Both the position numbers and the translations under genes were made by a program. The notes beneath the pieces are model-generated. The model searched no databases. It had not been told where the DNA came from and was given only the letters and a program-made list of their open reading frames with translations. From Bacteroidales bacterium (GTDB lineage Bacteria > Bacteroidota > Bacteroidia > Bacteroidales > UBA7332), in the NCBI GenBank assembly GCA_028687995.1, contig JAQTZA010000017.1:1-61220 (forward strand): DNA of 61,220 bases. The letters are read 5' to 3'. Below, piece after piece: positions 25,311 to 33,710 of this stretch (its first letter is position 1; each line of letters starts with the position of its first letter).

Positions 25311-27062
25311 ATGGCAAGAAAAGAAAAGAAATCAAAAAAAGAGAAGAAGCCTAGAAAACCGAGCGTCTTTGCGGTATTAAAACCGTATAAAAAGATGGTT
25401 TATGGGTTGATTGGGTTTGCATTATTGGCCAATTCGGTCAATTTGGTTATACCAAAACTCATCTCCCGCAGCATCGATGATTTCACTCGAGGCAATTTCT
25501 CTTACGAAACTGTAATCATTGAGTTTTTGGTAGCCGCTACGGTTATTTTCATATTCACATTTTTGCAAGGCATTCTGCAAACTTATGCTTCTGAACGAGT
25601 GGCTCGTGACCTGCGCACACAGTTGACCGACAAAATTTCGAGACAAAGTTACGCCTTTATTCAAGAGGCTAATCCATCGAAACTACTCACCAATCTGACC
25701 GCAGATATTGATTCAATCAAACAATTTGTTTCGATGGCGGTTGTTGCGACTGCGTCATCCCTCTTTGTAATCATTGGCGCCAGCATTTTGTTGATCTCTA
25801 TCGATTGGAAATTGGCAATGGCAGTGCTGACTATCATTCCAATCATCATTGGTTCGTTTATATTTGTCTTTCGCAAAGTCGGTGTACTCTTCAAGAAAAG
25901 TCGTGAAGTGGTTGATTGGCTCAATAAGGTGATCAACGAAAGCATTATGGGAGCCGCCATTGTGCGTGTGTTGAATGCTCAAACATCGGAATACAACAAA
26001 TTTCTAGATGCCAGCACACAGTCTCGCAATATCGGGATCTCCATACTAAGCCTTTTTGCTACGTTGATTCCCATTGTGGTGTTTGTAGGCAATCTAGCTT
26101 CGCTCACCATTCTGGCATTGGGAGGTCATTTTGTGATTACCGGGGCGATGTCAATCGGCGATTTTGCAGCATTTAGCTCTTATCTTGTCATCCTTATTTT
26201 CCCCATTATGGTGATGGGATTCATTGGAAATTTCATCACCCAAGCATCGGTTTCGTATGGTCGTATTCACGCTATTTTGCATGCAGAAGATACACGCGAT
26301 ACGGGAACGATTGATACGCCGCTCAAAGGAAATATCGAACTGAAGAACATCACCGTGATGTTTGGTGATAAACCCGCGCTGAAGGATGTGTCTCTAAAAA
26401 TTGAGGCTGGATCACGTACAGCAATTATCGGACCAACGGCTGCCGGTAAAACGCAACTTCTTTATCTGCTAACCGGATTACTTAAGCAAACGGGAGGTGA
26501 AATTCTTTTCGATGGAATCGATATCAACGAATATAACAAAGAGACCTTTCAACATCAAATTGGATTCGTGTTTCAAGATAGTGTCATTTTCAACATGAGT
26601 CTCCGCGAGAATATTGCGTTCAACGAAAAAGTCACCGACGAATTGATGGCGAAAGCAATTGAAACGGCTGAACTAAAGGATTTCATCGACACATTACCTA
26701 ACGGAATAGAGACCATCGTGAGCGAACGGGGAACCAGTCTTTCGGGTGGACAAAAACAGCGCATCATGCTGGCACGGGCTTTAGCAATCAATCCTAAAAT
26801 ATTGTTGCTGGACGATTTCACCGCTCGAGTAGATACACAAACCGAGCAGAAGATTTTGGATAATGTAGCCAAAAATTACCCCAACATCACACTACTTTCT
26901 GTTACGCAAAAAGTGGCTTCTGTGATGAATTACGGACAAATTATTCTTTTAGAAGAGGGTGAAATATTAGCCGGAGGAACACACAAATCGCTGATGGAAA
27001 GCAGTCCAGAATACGTTCAAATTTTCAATTCACAACGCAGCACCAATCACTATGAATTATAA
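25311..27062 (+). CDS. ABC exporter subunit 1 (degenerate-site half)
   Basis: Half-transporter, 583 aa: a Lys-rich N terminus, six helices (about 30-320), then an ATPase domain. Walker A GPTAAGKT and signature LSGGQKQR are good, but Walker B reads LLLDDFTA, with Asp where the catalytic Glu should be, and the H-loop reads SVTQK, with Gln for the switch His. It therefore cannot hydrolyse ATP at its own Walker site. The next gene overlaps by 11 bp and has the complementary defects, so the two form a heterodimer of the TM287/288, LmrCD or BmrCD type. Substrate unknown; drugs or lipids are usual. Confidence 0.93.
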   Translation: MARKEKKSKKEKKPRKPSVFAVLKPYKKMVYGLIGFALLANSVNLVIPKLISRSIDDFTRGNFSYETVIIEFLVAATVIFIFTFLQGILQTYASERVARDLRTQLTDKISRQSYAFIQEANPSKLLTNLTADIDSIKQFVSMAVVATASSLFVIIGASILLISIDWKLAMAVLTIIPIIIGSFIFVFRKVGVLFKKSREVVDWLNKVINESIMGAAIVRVLNAQTSEYNKFLDASTQSRNIGISILSLFATLIPIVVFVGNLASLTILALGGHFVITGAMSIGDFAAFSSYLVILIFPIMVMGFIGNFITQASVSYGRIHAILHAEDTRDTGTIDTPLKGNIELKNITVMFGDKPALKDVSLKIEAGSRTAIIGPTAAGKTQLLYLLTGLLKQTGGEILFDGIDINEYNKETFQHQIGFVFQDSVIFNMSLRENIAFNEKVTDELMAKAIETAELKDFIDTLPNGIETIVSERGTSLSGGQKQRIMLARALAINPKILLLDDFTARVDTQTEQKILDNVAKNYPNITLLSVTQKVASVMNYGQIILLEEGEILAGGTHKSLMESSPEYVQIFNSQRSTNHYEL

Positions 27063-28818
27063 TCTCAATCTCAAAAAAGAGGCAAAAGCTATCGAAAGAG
27101 TAAGTGCTTCCACCACGTTCAAACGGCTGATGGCATTGATAGGCAACGAACGCCGAAACCTCTATATCGCCATGATTTTTATCCTTGTAAACTCAGGTCT
27201 CAACCTCATTGGTCCCTATTTGATCGGGCATGCGGTGGATAACTTTATCGTGACCAAGGAGTACGAAGGTGTCATCAAATATTCCATTATTTTGTTGGTT
27301 ATTTTCTGCATGGCGGTAGTCAGTGGATACACACAAACGCAATTGATGGGACGAGTTGCTCAACGAACGCTTTTCAATCTTCGAAACAAAGTTTTCGCCA
27401 AATTGCAAGAGTTACCGATTGATTTTTTCAATCAAAACAAAGCCGGTGATTTGATTTCTCGCATCAACAACGATACAGAGAAAATCAACACATTTTTTGC
27501 TCAGTCGTTGGTTCAATTCATCAGTAGCATTTTCACGATGATTGGCGCAGGCATTTTCTTGTTTACCATTAATCCAAAACTAGCCGCAGCGGCATTGGCA
27601 CCCGCATTGGTACTTCTAATTTTCACACAAGCCATTTCTCCTTGGGTGAAAAATAGAAATGCAGGCAATATGAAAAGTACCGGCATGCTTAGTTCCGAAA
27701 TTCAGGAAAGTCTCAGCAATTTCAAAGTCATCGTCGCCTTCAATCGTCGCGACTATTTCCGCAAACGCTTCGAAGAGGTGAACAACGAAAACTACAACAC
27801 CGCAATAAAAGCGGGAGTTGCCAACAACCTGTTTTTGCCGGTTTATAGCTTTTCGTCGAGCGTAGGGCAAATGGCTGTATTGGCGTATGGTATCTACCTA
27901 ATAACGATTGGCGAATTTTCGATTGGTCTATTAATCAGCTTTCTAGCTTACATTGCTCAGTTCTACAATCCACTTCGTCAGATTGCATCCTTGTGGTCAA
28001 ACTTTCAAGTGGCATTGGCGGGTTGGGATCGTATTTCTCAAATTTTGGCGATGGAAAGCAATCTCGAACAGAAGAAATCGGATGCTAAACAGAACTCTTC
28101 TGCCCTATTATCGTTTCAAAACGTCTCCTTCTCCTACATTCCCGAGACGGAGATTCTGACCAATATTAGTTTTGATTTAGAGAGTGGAAAAACGTACGCG
28201 TTCGTAGGTCCAACCGGTGGTGGTAAAACCACTACCGCCTCGTTGATGGCGAGATTATACGACCCTACTGCCGGACAAATCTTACTCGATGGAGAAGATA
28301 TCAGAACGATTGATGCAGATACACGAACCTCCAAAATCGGATTTATTTTGCAAGAACCGTTCCTTTTTAGTGGAACCATTCGCGACAATATTTTATACGG
28401 AAATAGCGAATATCAGATCATTTCGAACGACGAATTATTGAAAGTTCTAACTGATGCCGGTCTGAATAAATTAGTTGAACGTTTTAGTGGTGGACTCGAT
28501 GCTATAATATCTACCTCCAGCGATGGAATAAGCTTGGGACAAAAACAGCTCATCGCCTTTATCCGTGCGGTACTTCGCAAACCAAAACTGCTTATACTCG
28601 ATGAAGCAACGGCCAACATCGACACCGTAACGGAACAATTGCTCGACGAAATTCTGAAGAAACTACCCGCCTCAACCACCAAAATCATCATTGCGCACCG
28701 CCTCAACACCATTGAGAATGCCGATGAGATCTACTTTATCAACTCTGGCGCTGTCACCAAAGCGGGATCACTCAACGATGCGGTAAATCTTTTGCTGCAT
28801 GGAAAAAGGGAGAGTTGA
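27052..28818 (+). CDS. ABC exporter subunit 2 (catalytic-site half)
   Basis: Half-transporter, 588 aa, with six helices then an ATPase domain. Walker A GPTGGGKT, Walker B LLILDEATA with the catalytic Glu, and H-loop IIAHRLNT are all intact, but the signature is ISLGQKQ instead of LSGGQ. Paired with subunit 1, its Walker site faces the intact LSGGQ of subunit 1 (active site), while its poor signature faces the degraded site of subunit 1. Start overlaps the upstream stop by 11 bp. A strong terminator follows. Confidence 0.94.
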   Translation: MNYNLNLKKEAKAIERVSASTTFKRLMALIGNERRNLYIAMIFILVNSGLNLIGPYLIGHAVDNFIVTKEYEGVIKYSIILLVIFCMAVVSGYTQTQLMGRVAQRTLFNLRNKVFAKLQELPIDFFNQNKAGDLISRINNDTEKINTFFAQSLVQFISSIFTMIGAGIFLFTINPKLAAAALAPALVLLIFTQAISPWVKNRNAGNMKSTGMLSSEIQESLSNFKVIVAFNRRDYFRKRFEEVNNENYNTAIKAGVANNLFLPVYSFSSSVGQMAVLAYGIYLITIGEFSIGLLISFLAYIAQFYNPLRQIASLWSNFQVALAGWDRISQILAMESNLEQKKSDAKQNSSALLSFQNVSFSYIPETEILTNISFDLESGKTYAFVGPTGGGKTTTASLMARLYDPTAGQILLDGEDIRTIDADTRTSKIGFILQEPFLFSGTIRDNILYGNSEYQIISNDELLKVLTDAGLNKLVERFSGGLDAIISTSSDGISLGQKQLIAFIRAVLRKPKLLILDEATANIDTVTEQLLDEILKKLPASTTKIIIAHRLNTIENADEIYFINSGAVTKAGSLNDAVNLLLHGKRES

Positions 28819-28860
28819 AATACTTAGCATTGCCGCTTTGCGGCTTAGTAATTGCATCAG

Positions 28861-28889
28861 CCACAGATTTTAAGAGTCTGTGGTTTTTT
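28861..28889 (+). terminator. Terminator of the ABC exporter operon
   Basis: CCACAGA (28861-28867) pairs with TCTGTGG (28877-28883), followed by six T residues. A shorter GCCGC..GCGGC hairpin precedes it near 28834. Confidence 0.88.
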
Positions 28890-28946
28890 GTTGCACAACA
28901 TCAAAATAACTCCGATACATTCTAATATATAATCAAACTTTTTGAT

Positions 28947-28954
28947 AGCTTTGT
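28947..28954 (+). promoter_or_regulatory. -7 element TAGCTTTG before the orphan-gene region
   Basis: TAGCTTTG is a TAnnTTTG match without a clear -33. It is followed by a 16-nt sequence (28990-29005) that matches 15816-15831 at 14 positions. The rest of the gap to 29070 shows nothing else. Confidence 0.4.
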
Positions 28955-29069
28955 GAAACAATAATTATCTACAACATAAACTAATTATTAAATTGGACAG
29001 GTGCGCCAGACAATTATTTATCAAATTATCTCAACCCATTAATAAGCAATAAATTGATAGAATAATACA

Positions 29070-29126
29070 ATAACATAAGTGCGAAATAAGTGTGACGGTG
29101 TTGGACAGACACAAATGTTATGGGCC
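29070..29126 (+). repeat. Inverted repeat just upstream of orphan gene 1
   Basis: ATAACATAAGTG (29070-29081) and CACAAATGTTAT (29110-29121) pair at 10 of 12 positions; the right arm runs on into GTTATGGGCC (29117-29126), 13 bp before the start codon. The next gene has almost the same GTTATGGCC motif 11 bp before its start. The position recalls the attC core site of gene cassettes. Confidence 0.45.
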
Positions 29127-29139
29127 ATTTTATAAGACT

Positions 29140-29592
29140 ATGAGAATCATCATATTGACCATATTTCTTCTGACAATTCAGACAACTTTCGGACAGACTT
29201 TTGTCTCGGATTGGACAGATTTTTCTAACTTGAAATGGAGAATAGAATTTCGTAGTGATTCAAAACCATATTTTAGCAAAACGACTCAAGGACAGCTGAT
29301 TTTTGTTAACAAACAGAATCCTAATTTGAAAGTAGTATATAATGTTTTGTTAAAATCGGACTTCGACAGTCTGTTAAAAAGGGAAATTTATAGCTGGAAT
29401 TTTGTTCAATCCTGTTTGACAATGACAAATGACAAATTGACTTTTGAATCTTTCTTTATGGACCAGTACTACTATGACTTGAAACCTTGTCATGATTGTC
29501 ATACCGCAACTAACCAGGACTGCGCAGAACTTGCAGAACAACTGAATAAATACGTTTTCAGAAAGAACGACTCAGACAATCAAGAAAAGTAA
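29140..29592 (+). CDS. Secreted orphan protein 1, unknown function
   Basis: 150 aa after choosing the ATG at 29140, which begins a clean signal peptide (MRIIILTIFLLTIQTTFGQ). An in-frame GTG at 29092 would put 16 polar residues before it. The mature part is rich in aromatic and polar residues and ends with CHDCHTATNQDCAE; CHDCH resembles a CxxCH haem c site (C-H-D-C-H), though the rest has no cytochrome features. No family recognised. Confidence 0.6.
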   Translation: MRIIILTIFLLTIQTTFGQTFVSDWTDFSNLKWRIEFRSDSKPYFSKTTQGQLIFVNKQNPNLKVVYNVLLKSDFDSLLKREIYSWNFVQSCLTMTNDKLTFESFFMDQYYYDLKPCHDCHTATNQDCAELAEQLNKYVFRKNDSDNQEK

Positions 29593-29596
29593 AGAC

Positions 29597-29733
29597 GGCT
29601 CATAACAACCGTTTTAGCAAATGCAGATATGCGTGATCGTTGAAACATTCGGAATCTGTACTTACATCTGTACTGACAGATAGTTGAGCAACAATTTAAT
29701 CCCGCACTTGTTATAGCGTAATTCGTTATGGCC
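29597..29733 (+). repeat. Long imperfect inverted repeat between orphan genes 1 and 2
   Basis: GGCTCATAAC (29597-29606) and GTTATGGCC (29725-29733) pair with one bulge and frame a 137-bp non-coding segment whose inner flanks also pair weakly. The right arm ends 11 bp before the next start codon. Size and layout resemble an attC site, but conserved RYYYAAC/GTTRRRY boxes are only approximate. Confidence 0.45.
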
Positions 29734-29744
29734 AATTATAAAAA

Positions 29745-30305
29745 ATGGAAATGAAGAAATTAAAAGGACTATTCCTAACAGCAATTTTATTGATTTGTTT
29801 TACTTCATTCGCTCAGACAACAGAAGACAAAATTAACAAGATTATAGAATTGACTAAATATCTGACTGAGAATGAAAACAACAGACAGATTTATAGAACT
29901 ATTTATACTGACGGACAGATAAATCAAAAGAAAGACATATTGAATCTTTTCAAAAAAAGATTAGTGGTTGGTGGCTTTGCTGAAAAATTTGTGCTTAAAG
30001 ACAGTGCTCTATGTAAACTATGGATTGGTGAAAGAGAATTTCTCAGAGATAGTATTAACATTAGCACAAACAAAGTAAAGACATTTATTTATGACAATGA
30101 AAGATTGTGCTATTATACTGAGACAAAACACATAGAAAGAAAAGATAAAACTAAGACTTTACTCTACAAAATCGAATATTTTATTGACAACGAAAACATA
30201 TTAAATACAGCTTTAGAGGGTGAATTCAAATTAGACAAAAATGAATATCTGAAAAAGGTTATTAAAATATCGAATGAAAAGATTAAAGAAAAAAAAATGA
30301 AATAA
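29745..30305 (+). CDS. Secreted orphan protein 2, unknown function
   Basis: 186 aa with an N-terminal signal peptide (KGLFLTAILLICFTSFAQ). ATG codons at 29745 and 29751 are both possible. The mature part is lysine- and glutamate-rich, with a repeated Tyr/Phe-Ile-Asp-Asn pattern near residue 145 and a Lys-rich C terminus. No family recognised. AT content is high even for this window. Confidence 0.6.
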   Translation: MEMKKLKGLFLTAILLICFTSFAQTTEDKINKIIELTKYLTENENNRQIYRTIYTDGQINQKKDILNLFKKRLVVGGFAEKFVLKDSALCKLWIGEREFLRDSINISTNKVKTFIYDNERLCYYTETKHIERKDKTKTLLYKIEYFIDNENILNTALEGEFKLDKNEYLKKVIKISNEKIKEKKMK

Positions 30306-30339
30306 AAAAAATAACTGACCATACCCCTTTTTGGCACGA

Positions 30340-30499
30340 GTTTAGCGCAGCGTAACTTGCGTCTATCATTTGAGCAGTTTTTAACTACGACTGCGAAGCA
30401 AGAAAGAACTTGAAGTTTTCAACTTTAAAAACAGCTATAAGCTGCTCGAATTTCCAGCACAGCTTGTCCCGCTTTGCGGCAAGTTACGCTGCGCTAAAC
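30340..30499. repeat. 160-bp palindromic element with perfect 21-bp ends
   Basis: The 21 bp at 30340-30360 are the exact reverse complement of 30479-30499. Inside, GAGCAGTTTTTAA and TTAAAAAC..CTGCTC arms nest a second stem, so almost the whole element folds. A sigma-54-like GG-N10-GC sequence (TTGGCACGAGTTTAGC, from 30332) overlaps the left edge. It holds no ORF. The gap from 30500 to 30596 has nothing further. Confidence 0.75.
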
Positions 30500-30596
30500 T
30501 TGGGCTATAGAATATTGAACAACTTGCTTTGAAAGAGACTTCGGACAACAGAGGAACACACATCAATATCATATGTAGTAATAATTTATAAAATAA

Positions 30597-31343
30597 ATGA
30601 AAAGACGGATTTTTCTATTATTGATTGGACTTATTTTTATATTCGACTGCTTTGCTGACGAACAGAGATCTCAATCAAAATTTGAAAGCAAAAACGGAGA
30701 ATATTCCATTAAATATCAGAAGAAGAAATGGATTCTAACAGATAAGAAAGGCTCTGTTAGATACAAATTAAAGGATTTCGGATTTACCAGCATGACAATT
30801 CTAGTTTCTGATAATGGACAAAATATCGTTGTTATTAATGATTACATTGAAGGACATAAAATTGGTAAAAAAAATGCCTTATGGTTGTACCAGAAAGGGA
30901 AATTATTAAAGTCGTATAAGTTGACAGAACTAATTAATGATACATGTAACGTTGCACAATCCATTTGGCATACAAACTGGAGTTATGGAAACTTTGAATT
31001 TACAGACAATCTGAATCATTTTTCTCTCACGACTTACGAACTATCTGAAATTCTATTTGATTTGACAACTGGACAAATCATTAGTAACAGAAAACCGACT
31101 GGATTTGACTCAAATTGCCTAATTGTATTTGGAGAATTTAGAAAAGGAAAAGAAAATTATGCCACTATGAAAATTTTAAAATACATTGCTGGCGTAATAC
31201 AGGAAAATAACAAAGTCTCATTTAGAACAAGAACTTACGGTGCAGGTTTATGGAGAGAACTTCTTATGATTAAAAACGGAATTGACATAACTCCAGACAA
31301 ATACCGTGGTAATATATATTTGAATACGTGCTTAAATGAATAA
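30597..31343 (+). CDS. Secreted orphan protein 3, unknown function
   Basis: 248 aa with a signal peptide (IFLLLIGLIFIFDCFA). The mature part has alternating beta-strand-like stretches, with SVRYKLKDFGF, ILVSDNGQNIVVINDYIEG and EILFDLTTGQI, suggesting a beta-propeller-like or barrel fold. No catalytic motif recognised. A terminator-like hairpin follows 8 bp after the stop. Confidence 0.6.
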   Translation: MKRRIFLLLIGLIFIFDCFADEQRSQSKFESKNGEYSIKYQKKKWILTDKKGSVRYKLKDFGFTSMTILVSDNGQNIVVINDYIEGHKIGKKNALWLYQKGKLLKSYKLTELINDTCNVAQSIWHTNWSYGNFEFTDNLNHFSLTTYELSEILFDLTTGQIISNRKPTGFDSNCLIVFGEFRKGKENYATMKILKYIAGVIQENNKVSFRTRTYGAGLWRELLMIKNGIDITPDKYRGNIYLNTCLNE

Positions 31344-31351
31344 AAAAAGAA

Positions 31352-31392
31352 ACGCTAACATTGGCTGTCTGATGTACATTTAGCGTATTTTT
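31352..31392 (+). terminator. Probable terminator after orphan gene 3
   Basis: ACGCTAA (31352-31358) pairs with TTAGCGT (31380-31386), followed by ATTTTT. Confidence 0.55.
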
Positions 31393-31437
31393 CTCCCTCA
31401 TTCACCTTGTTATTTGAGACAATAAATGTTTACTAAA

Positions 31438-31478
31438 ACTGCCAATGCCCATTGCTTCGGTCGTTGGGCGTTGGCAGT
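31438..31478. repeat. 14-bp inverted repeat before orphan gene 4
   Basis: ACTGCCAATGCCCA (31438-31451) pairs with TGGGCGTTGGCAGT (31465-31478) with a single G-T pair and a 13-nt loop. It ends 20 bp before the next start codon and has no T run, so it is not a normal terminator. Confidence 0.75.
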
Positions 31479-31498
31479 CATAATAAAATCACAGCAAA

Positions 31499-32158
31499 AT
31501 GAGACGATATGTTTTTATATTATTAGTTAATCTGATTGCGATTAATTCATTCTCTAATGTATTGATTGGATTGTCAGGAAATATAATATTTAATGAGACC
31601 TATGAGAAATTGTCTAATATTAGTATTAATATTACGTCCCTGGATTTATCACATGATTCAACAATATACTCTGATAATACTGGATTTTATAAAGTTATCC
31701 TACCTAAAAACAAATACATTCTGACAATAACTAATGATAGTTTAATCAGTGTATCATTAATTGATTTAAAGGAGACAAAATCCATAGACTTGACTGTTTA
31801 CTATAATTATATGCACGATTATAAGATATTTAAGAATGGATTTGAAAAAATTTTTACTAGCAAAAACTCCATTACTTTGGGATTAGAAAGTAATGGAAAA
31901 TTTAGGCGGACTACATTTGTAGGAATTTATGCTGCATATTCCTTTACGGAAAATGGATTGTTTGAGATTAAAGGCGATACTTTAATAACTAAAACTCAGA
32001 GTATTGATTGTTATAATAATATGAATATGAACTTGATTGGACATATTGATTATTATACAACAAAGCAAGATTCAATTGATTATTTGATTGATAAAAACAA
32101 CATAAGGTATAATTTGATTCAATTTAAAGCTTTAGAAAAAGATTGTAACAAACAATAA
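31499..32158 (+). CDS. Secreted orphan protein 4 with carboxypeptidase-regulatory-like domain
   Basis: 219 aa. A signal peptide (YVFILLVNLIAINSFS) is followed by a beta-sandwich resembling the CarboxypepD_reg-like domain (about residues 22-95): GLSGNIIFNE, a spacer, SDNTGFYKVILP and KYILTITND. Such domains are common as N-terminal parts of Bacteroidota surface proteins. The C-terminal 120 residues match nothing I know. Extremely AT-rich. It ends 14 bp before the second intron remnant. Confidence 0.6.
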   Translation: MRRYVFILLVNLIAINSFSNVLIGLSGNIIFNETYEKLSNISINITSLDLSHDSTIYSDNTGFYKVILPKNKYILTITNDSLISVSLIDLKETKSIDLTVYYNYMHDYKIFKNGFEKIFTSKNSITLGLESNGKFRRTTFVGIYAAYSFTENGLFEIKGDTLITKTQSIDCYNNMNMNLIGHIDYYTTKQDSIDYLIDKNNIRYNLIQFKALEKDCNKQ

Positions 32159-32172
32159 AATTACGAACGTCC

Positions 32173-32218
32173 AATCGAGTAGACGGCTCTGCCAGTAAGA
32201 ACTGACAGAGTGCGCCTC
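32173..32218 (-). ncRNA. Second group II intron 3' end (domain VI-like hairpin)
   Basis: On the minus strand: GAGGC, a 9-bp stem (CTCTGTCAG with CTGGCAGAG), then GTCTACTCGATT, 46 nt in total. The element at 15888-15933 has the same start, end and total length but a different stem sequence that still pairs, so the structure is conserved by covariation. The domain V-like part is not recognisable here. The bases 32219-32389 hold no ORF that I trust. Confidence 0.55.
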
Positions 32219-32389
32219 TAGGTCGTAGTAGCGAGCCAAATCAGTAGCGCGGTCGTTGAGAGATCTCAATAACTATCGTGGACTGACTTCGTCCGTTCTA
32301 AAAAAATTTTCTGCTATGCAAACGTAAGAAAGCAGGAGCTTTAAAAGAGTCCGAAACTCTACTCTAGGCATTAGTAGCATTAGTCAGAG

Positions 32390-32578
32390 CTTCCAAAACT
32401 CACCGCAATGCATCCGAAGATATAGTTTACACATCCGAAGATATGCACTGCATGACCGTAGCTCTTCCTTGTGCGTCCGAAGATTAACGATAAGCGTCCG
32501 AAGCTCAACGATAGGTGTCCGAAGCTCAACACAGAGTGTTCGAAGTATAACGCTTTGTATTAGAATCAAACAATTATC
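32390..32578. repeat. About nine 21-bp tandem repeats upstream of hemH
   Basis: Units start at 32390, 32411, 32432 and every 21 bp to 32558; the central ones read close to CGTCCGAAGCTCAACGATAGG, with the outer ones decayed. On the minus strand an open frame (32608-32384, 74 codons) crosses them and gives a heptad repeat built on LRTxxVE (ELRT, NLRT, ELRS, YLRM). A unit of 21 bp keeps frame, so it might encode a coiled-coil-like peptide, but no start signal or homologue is evident. Confidence 0.8.
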
Positions 32579-32628
32579 GATAATCTGTTGTTTAATTACA
32601 AAAATCACAAACCAAAATCAGACAACCC

Positions 32629-33639
32629 ATGAATAAAGGAGCTTTATTAGTAAATCTCGGATCGCCTGACAGCCCCACACCAAAAGATGTAAAACGCTAC
32701 CTTGGTGAATTTTTAATGGATAAATTTGTGATTGATATGCCCTACATTCCTCGTGCACTGCTGGTGAAGGGCATTATTCTAAATACACGTCCGAAGAAAT
32801 CGGCCGCCAACTACCAAAAAATTTGGTGGGAAGAAGGTTCACCGTTGGTGGTGTTGTCGAAACGGATGCACAATAAAGTGGCTCTTCAAAGCAAAATACC
32901 CGTTGCATTGGCGATGCGTTATGGCAATCCATCCATTTTAGCCGGCTTACAAGAGCTTCATCACCAAGGCGTTGACGAGGTGATATTGCTCCCACTCTAT
33001 CCGCAGCACGCCATGGCCACTACGGTTACCATCTTGGAAAAGGCAAAAGAGTTGCAGCAAAAACATTTTCCAACCATGAAGCTGACTTCATTGCCAGCAT
33101 TCTACAATCGCCCTGATTACATCGCATCGGTGGCGAACACCATTCGAGGAAAGTTTGAGTTTGATCACCTACTTTTCTCCTATCACGGCATTCCAGAGCG
33201 ACACATCCTAAAAAGTGATGTCACTCATTCGCATTGCAAAATAGACGGATCGTGCTGCCAAACACCGTCAATGGCTCATGAATTTTGCTATCGTCATCAG
33301 TGCTACGAAACCACCAAAGCAGTCACTAAAGCGCTCGGATTGAAAGAAGATCAATACAGCACATCGTTCCAATCCCGATTGGGACGTGCGGCATGGCTTC
33401 AACCCTACACCACCGACACCGTGCAACGATTAGCAGAGCAAGGAGTGAAACGATTGGTAGTAATCACGCCAGCGTTTGTAGCCGATTGCCTCGAAACCCT
33501 CGAAGAGATTGGTATGGAAGCCAAAGAGCAGTTCTTATCACTCGGTGGCGAATCGTTTGTGAATGTACCTTGTTTGAATGACAACGACGATTGGTGCGAG
33601 GTTATCAGTTCTTGGATTAACGATTTCTCGCAAACCTAA
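32629..33639 (+). CDS. hemH: Ferrochelatase
   Basis: Inserts Fe2+ into protoporphyrin IX, the last step of haem synthesis. Seen: GALLVNLGSPDSP at the N terminus, LPLYPQHAMATT, the catalytic His in LLFSYHGIPERHI (about residue 186), SFQSRLGRAAWLQPYT, and FVADCLETLEEIG with the conserved Glu. 336 aa is normal. Cysteines in GSCCQ and CYRHQC are present, but an iron-sulfur cluster is not implied. Its use agrees with the cytochromes c downstream. No clear promoter was found in the repeat-filled upstream region. Confidence 0.96.
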   Translation: MNKGALLVNLGSPDSPTPKDVKRYLGEFLMDKFVIDMPYIPRALLVKGIILNTRPKKSAANYQKIWWEEGSPLVVLSKRMHNKVALQSKIPVALAMRYGNPSILAGLQELHHQGVDEVILLPLYPQHAMATTVTILEKAKELQQKHFPTMKLTSLPAFYNRPDYIASVANTIRGKFEFDHLLFSYHGIPERHILKSDVTHSHCKIDGSCCQTPSMAHEFCYRHQCYETTKAVTKALGLKEDQYSTSFQSRLGRAAWLQPYTTDTVQRLAEQGVKRLVVITPAFVADCLETLEEIGMEAKEQFLSLGGESFVNVPCLNDNDDWCEVISSWINDFSQT

Positions 33640-33710
33640 AGAAATACTTTTCGCATTTTCTTTCTGATTTTTTAGCAATTTCCTACTATCGTTTCACCTG
33701 AAATATTCGC

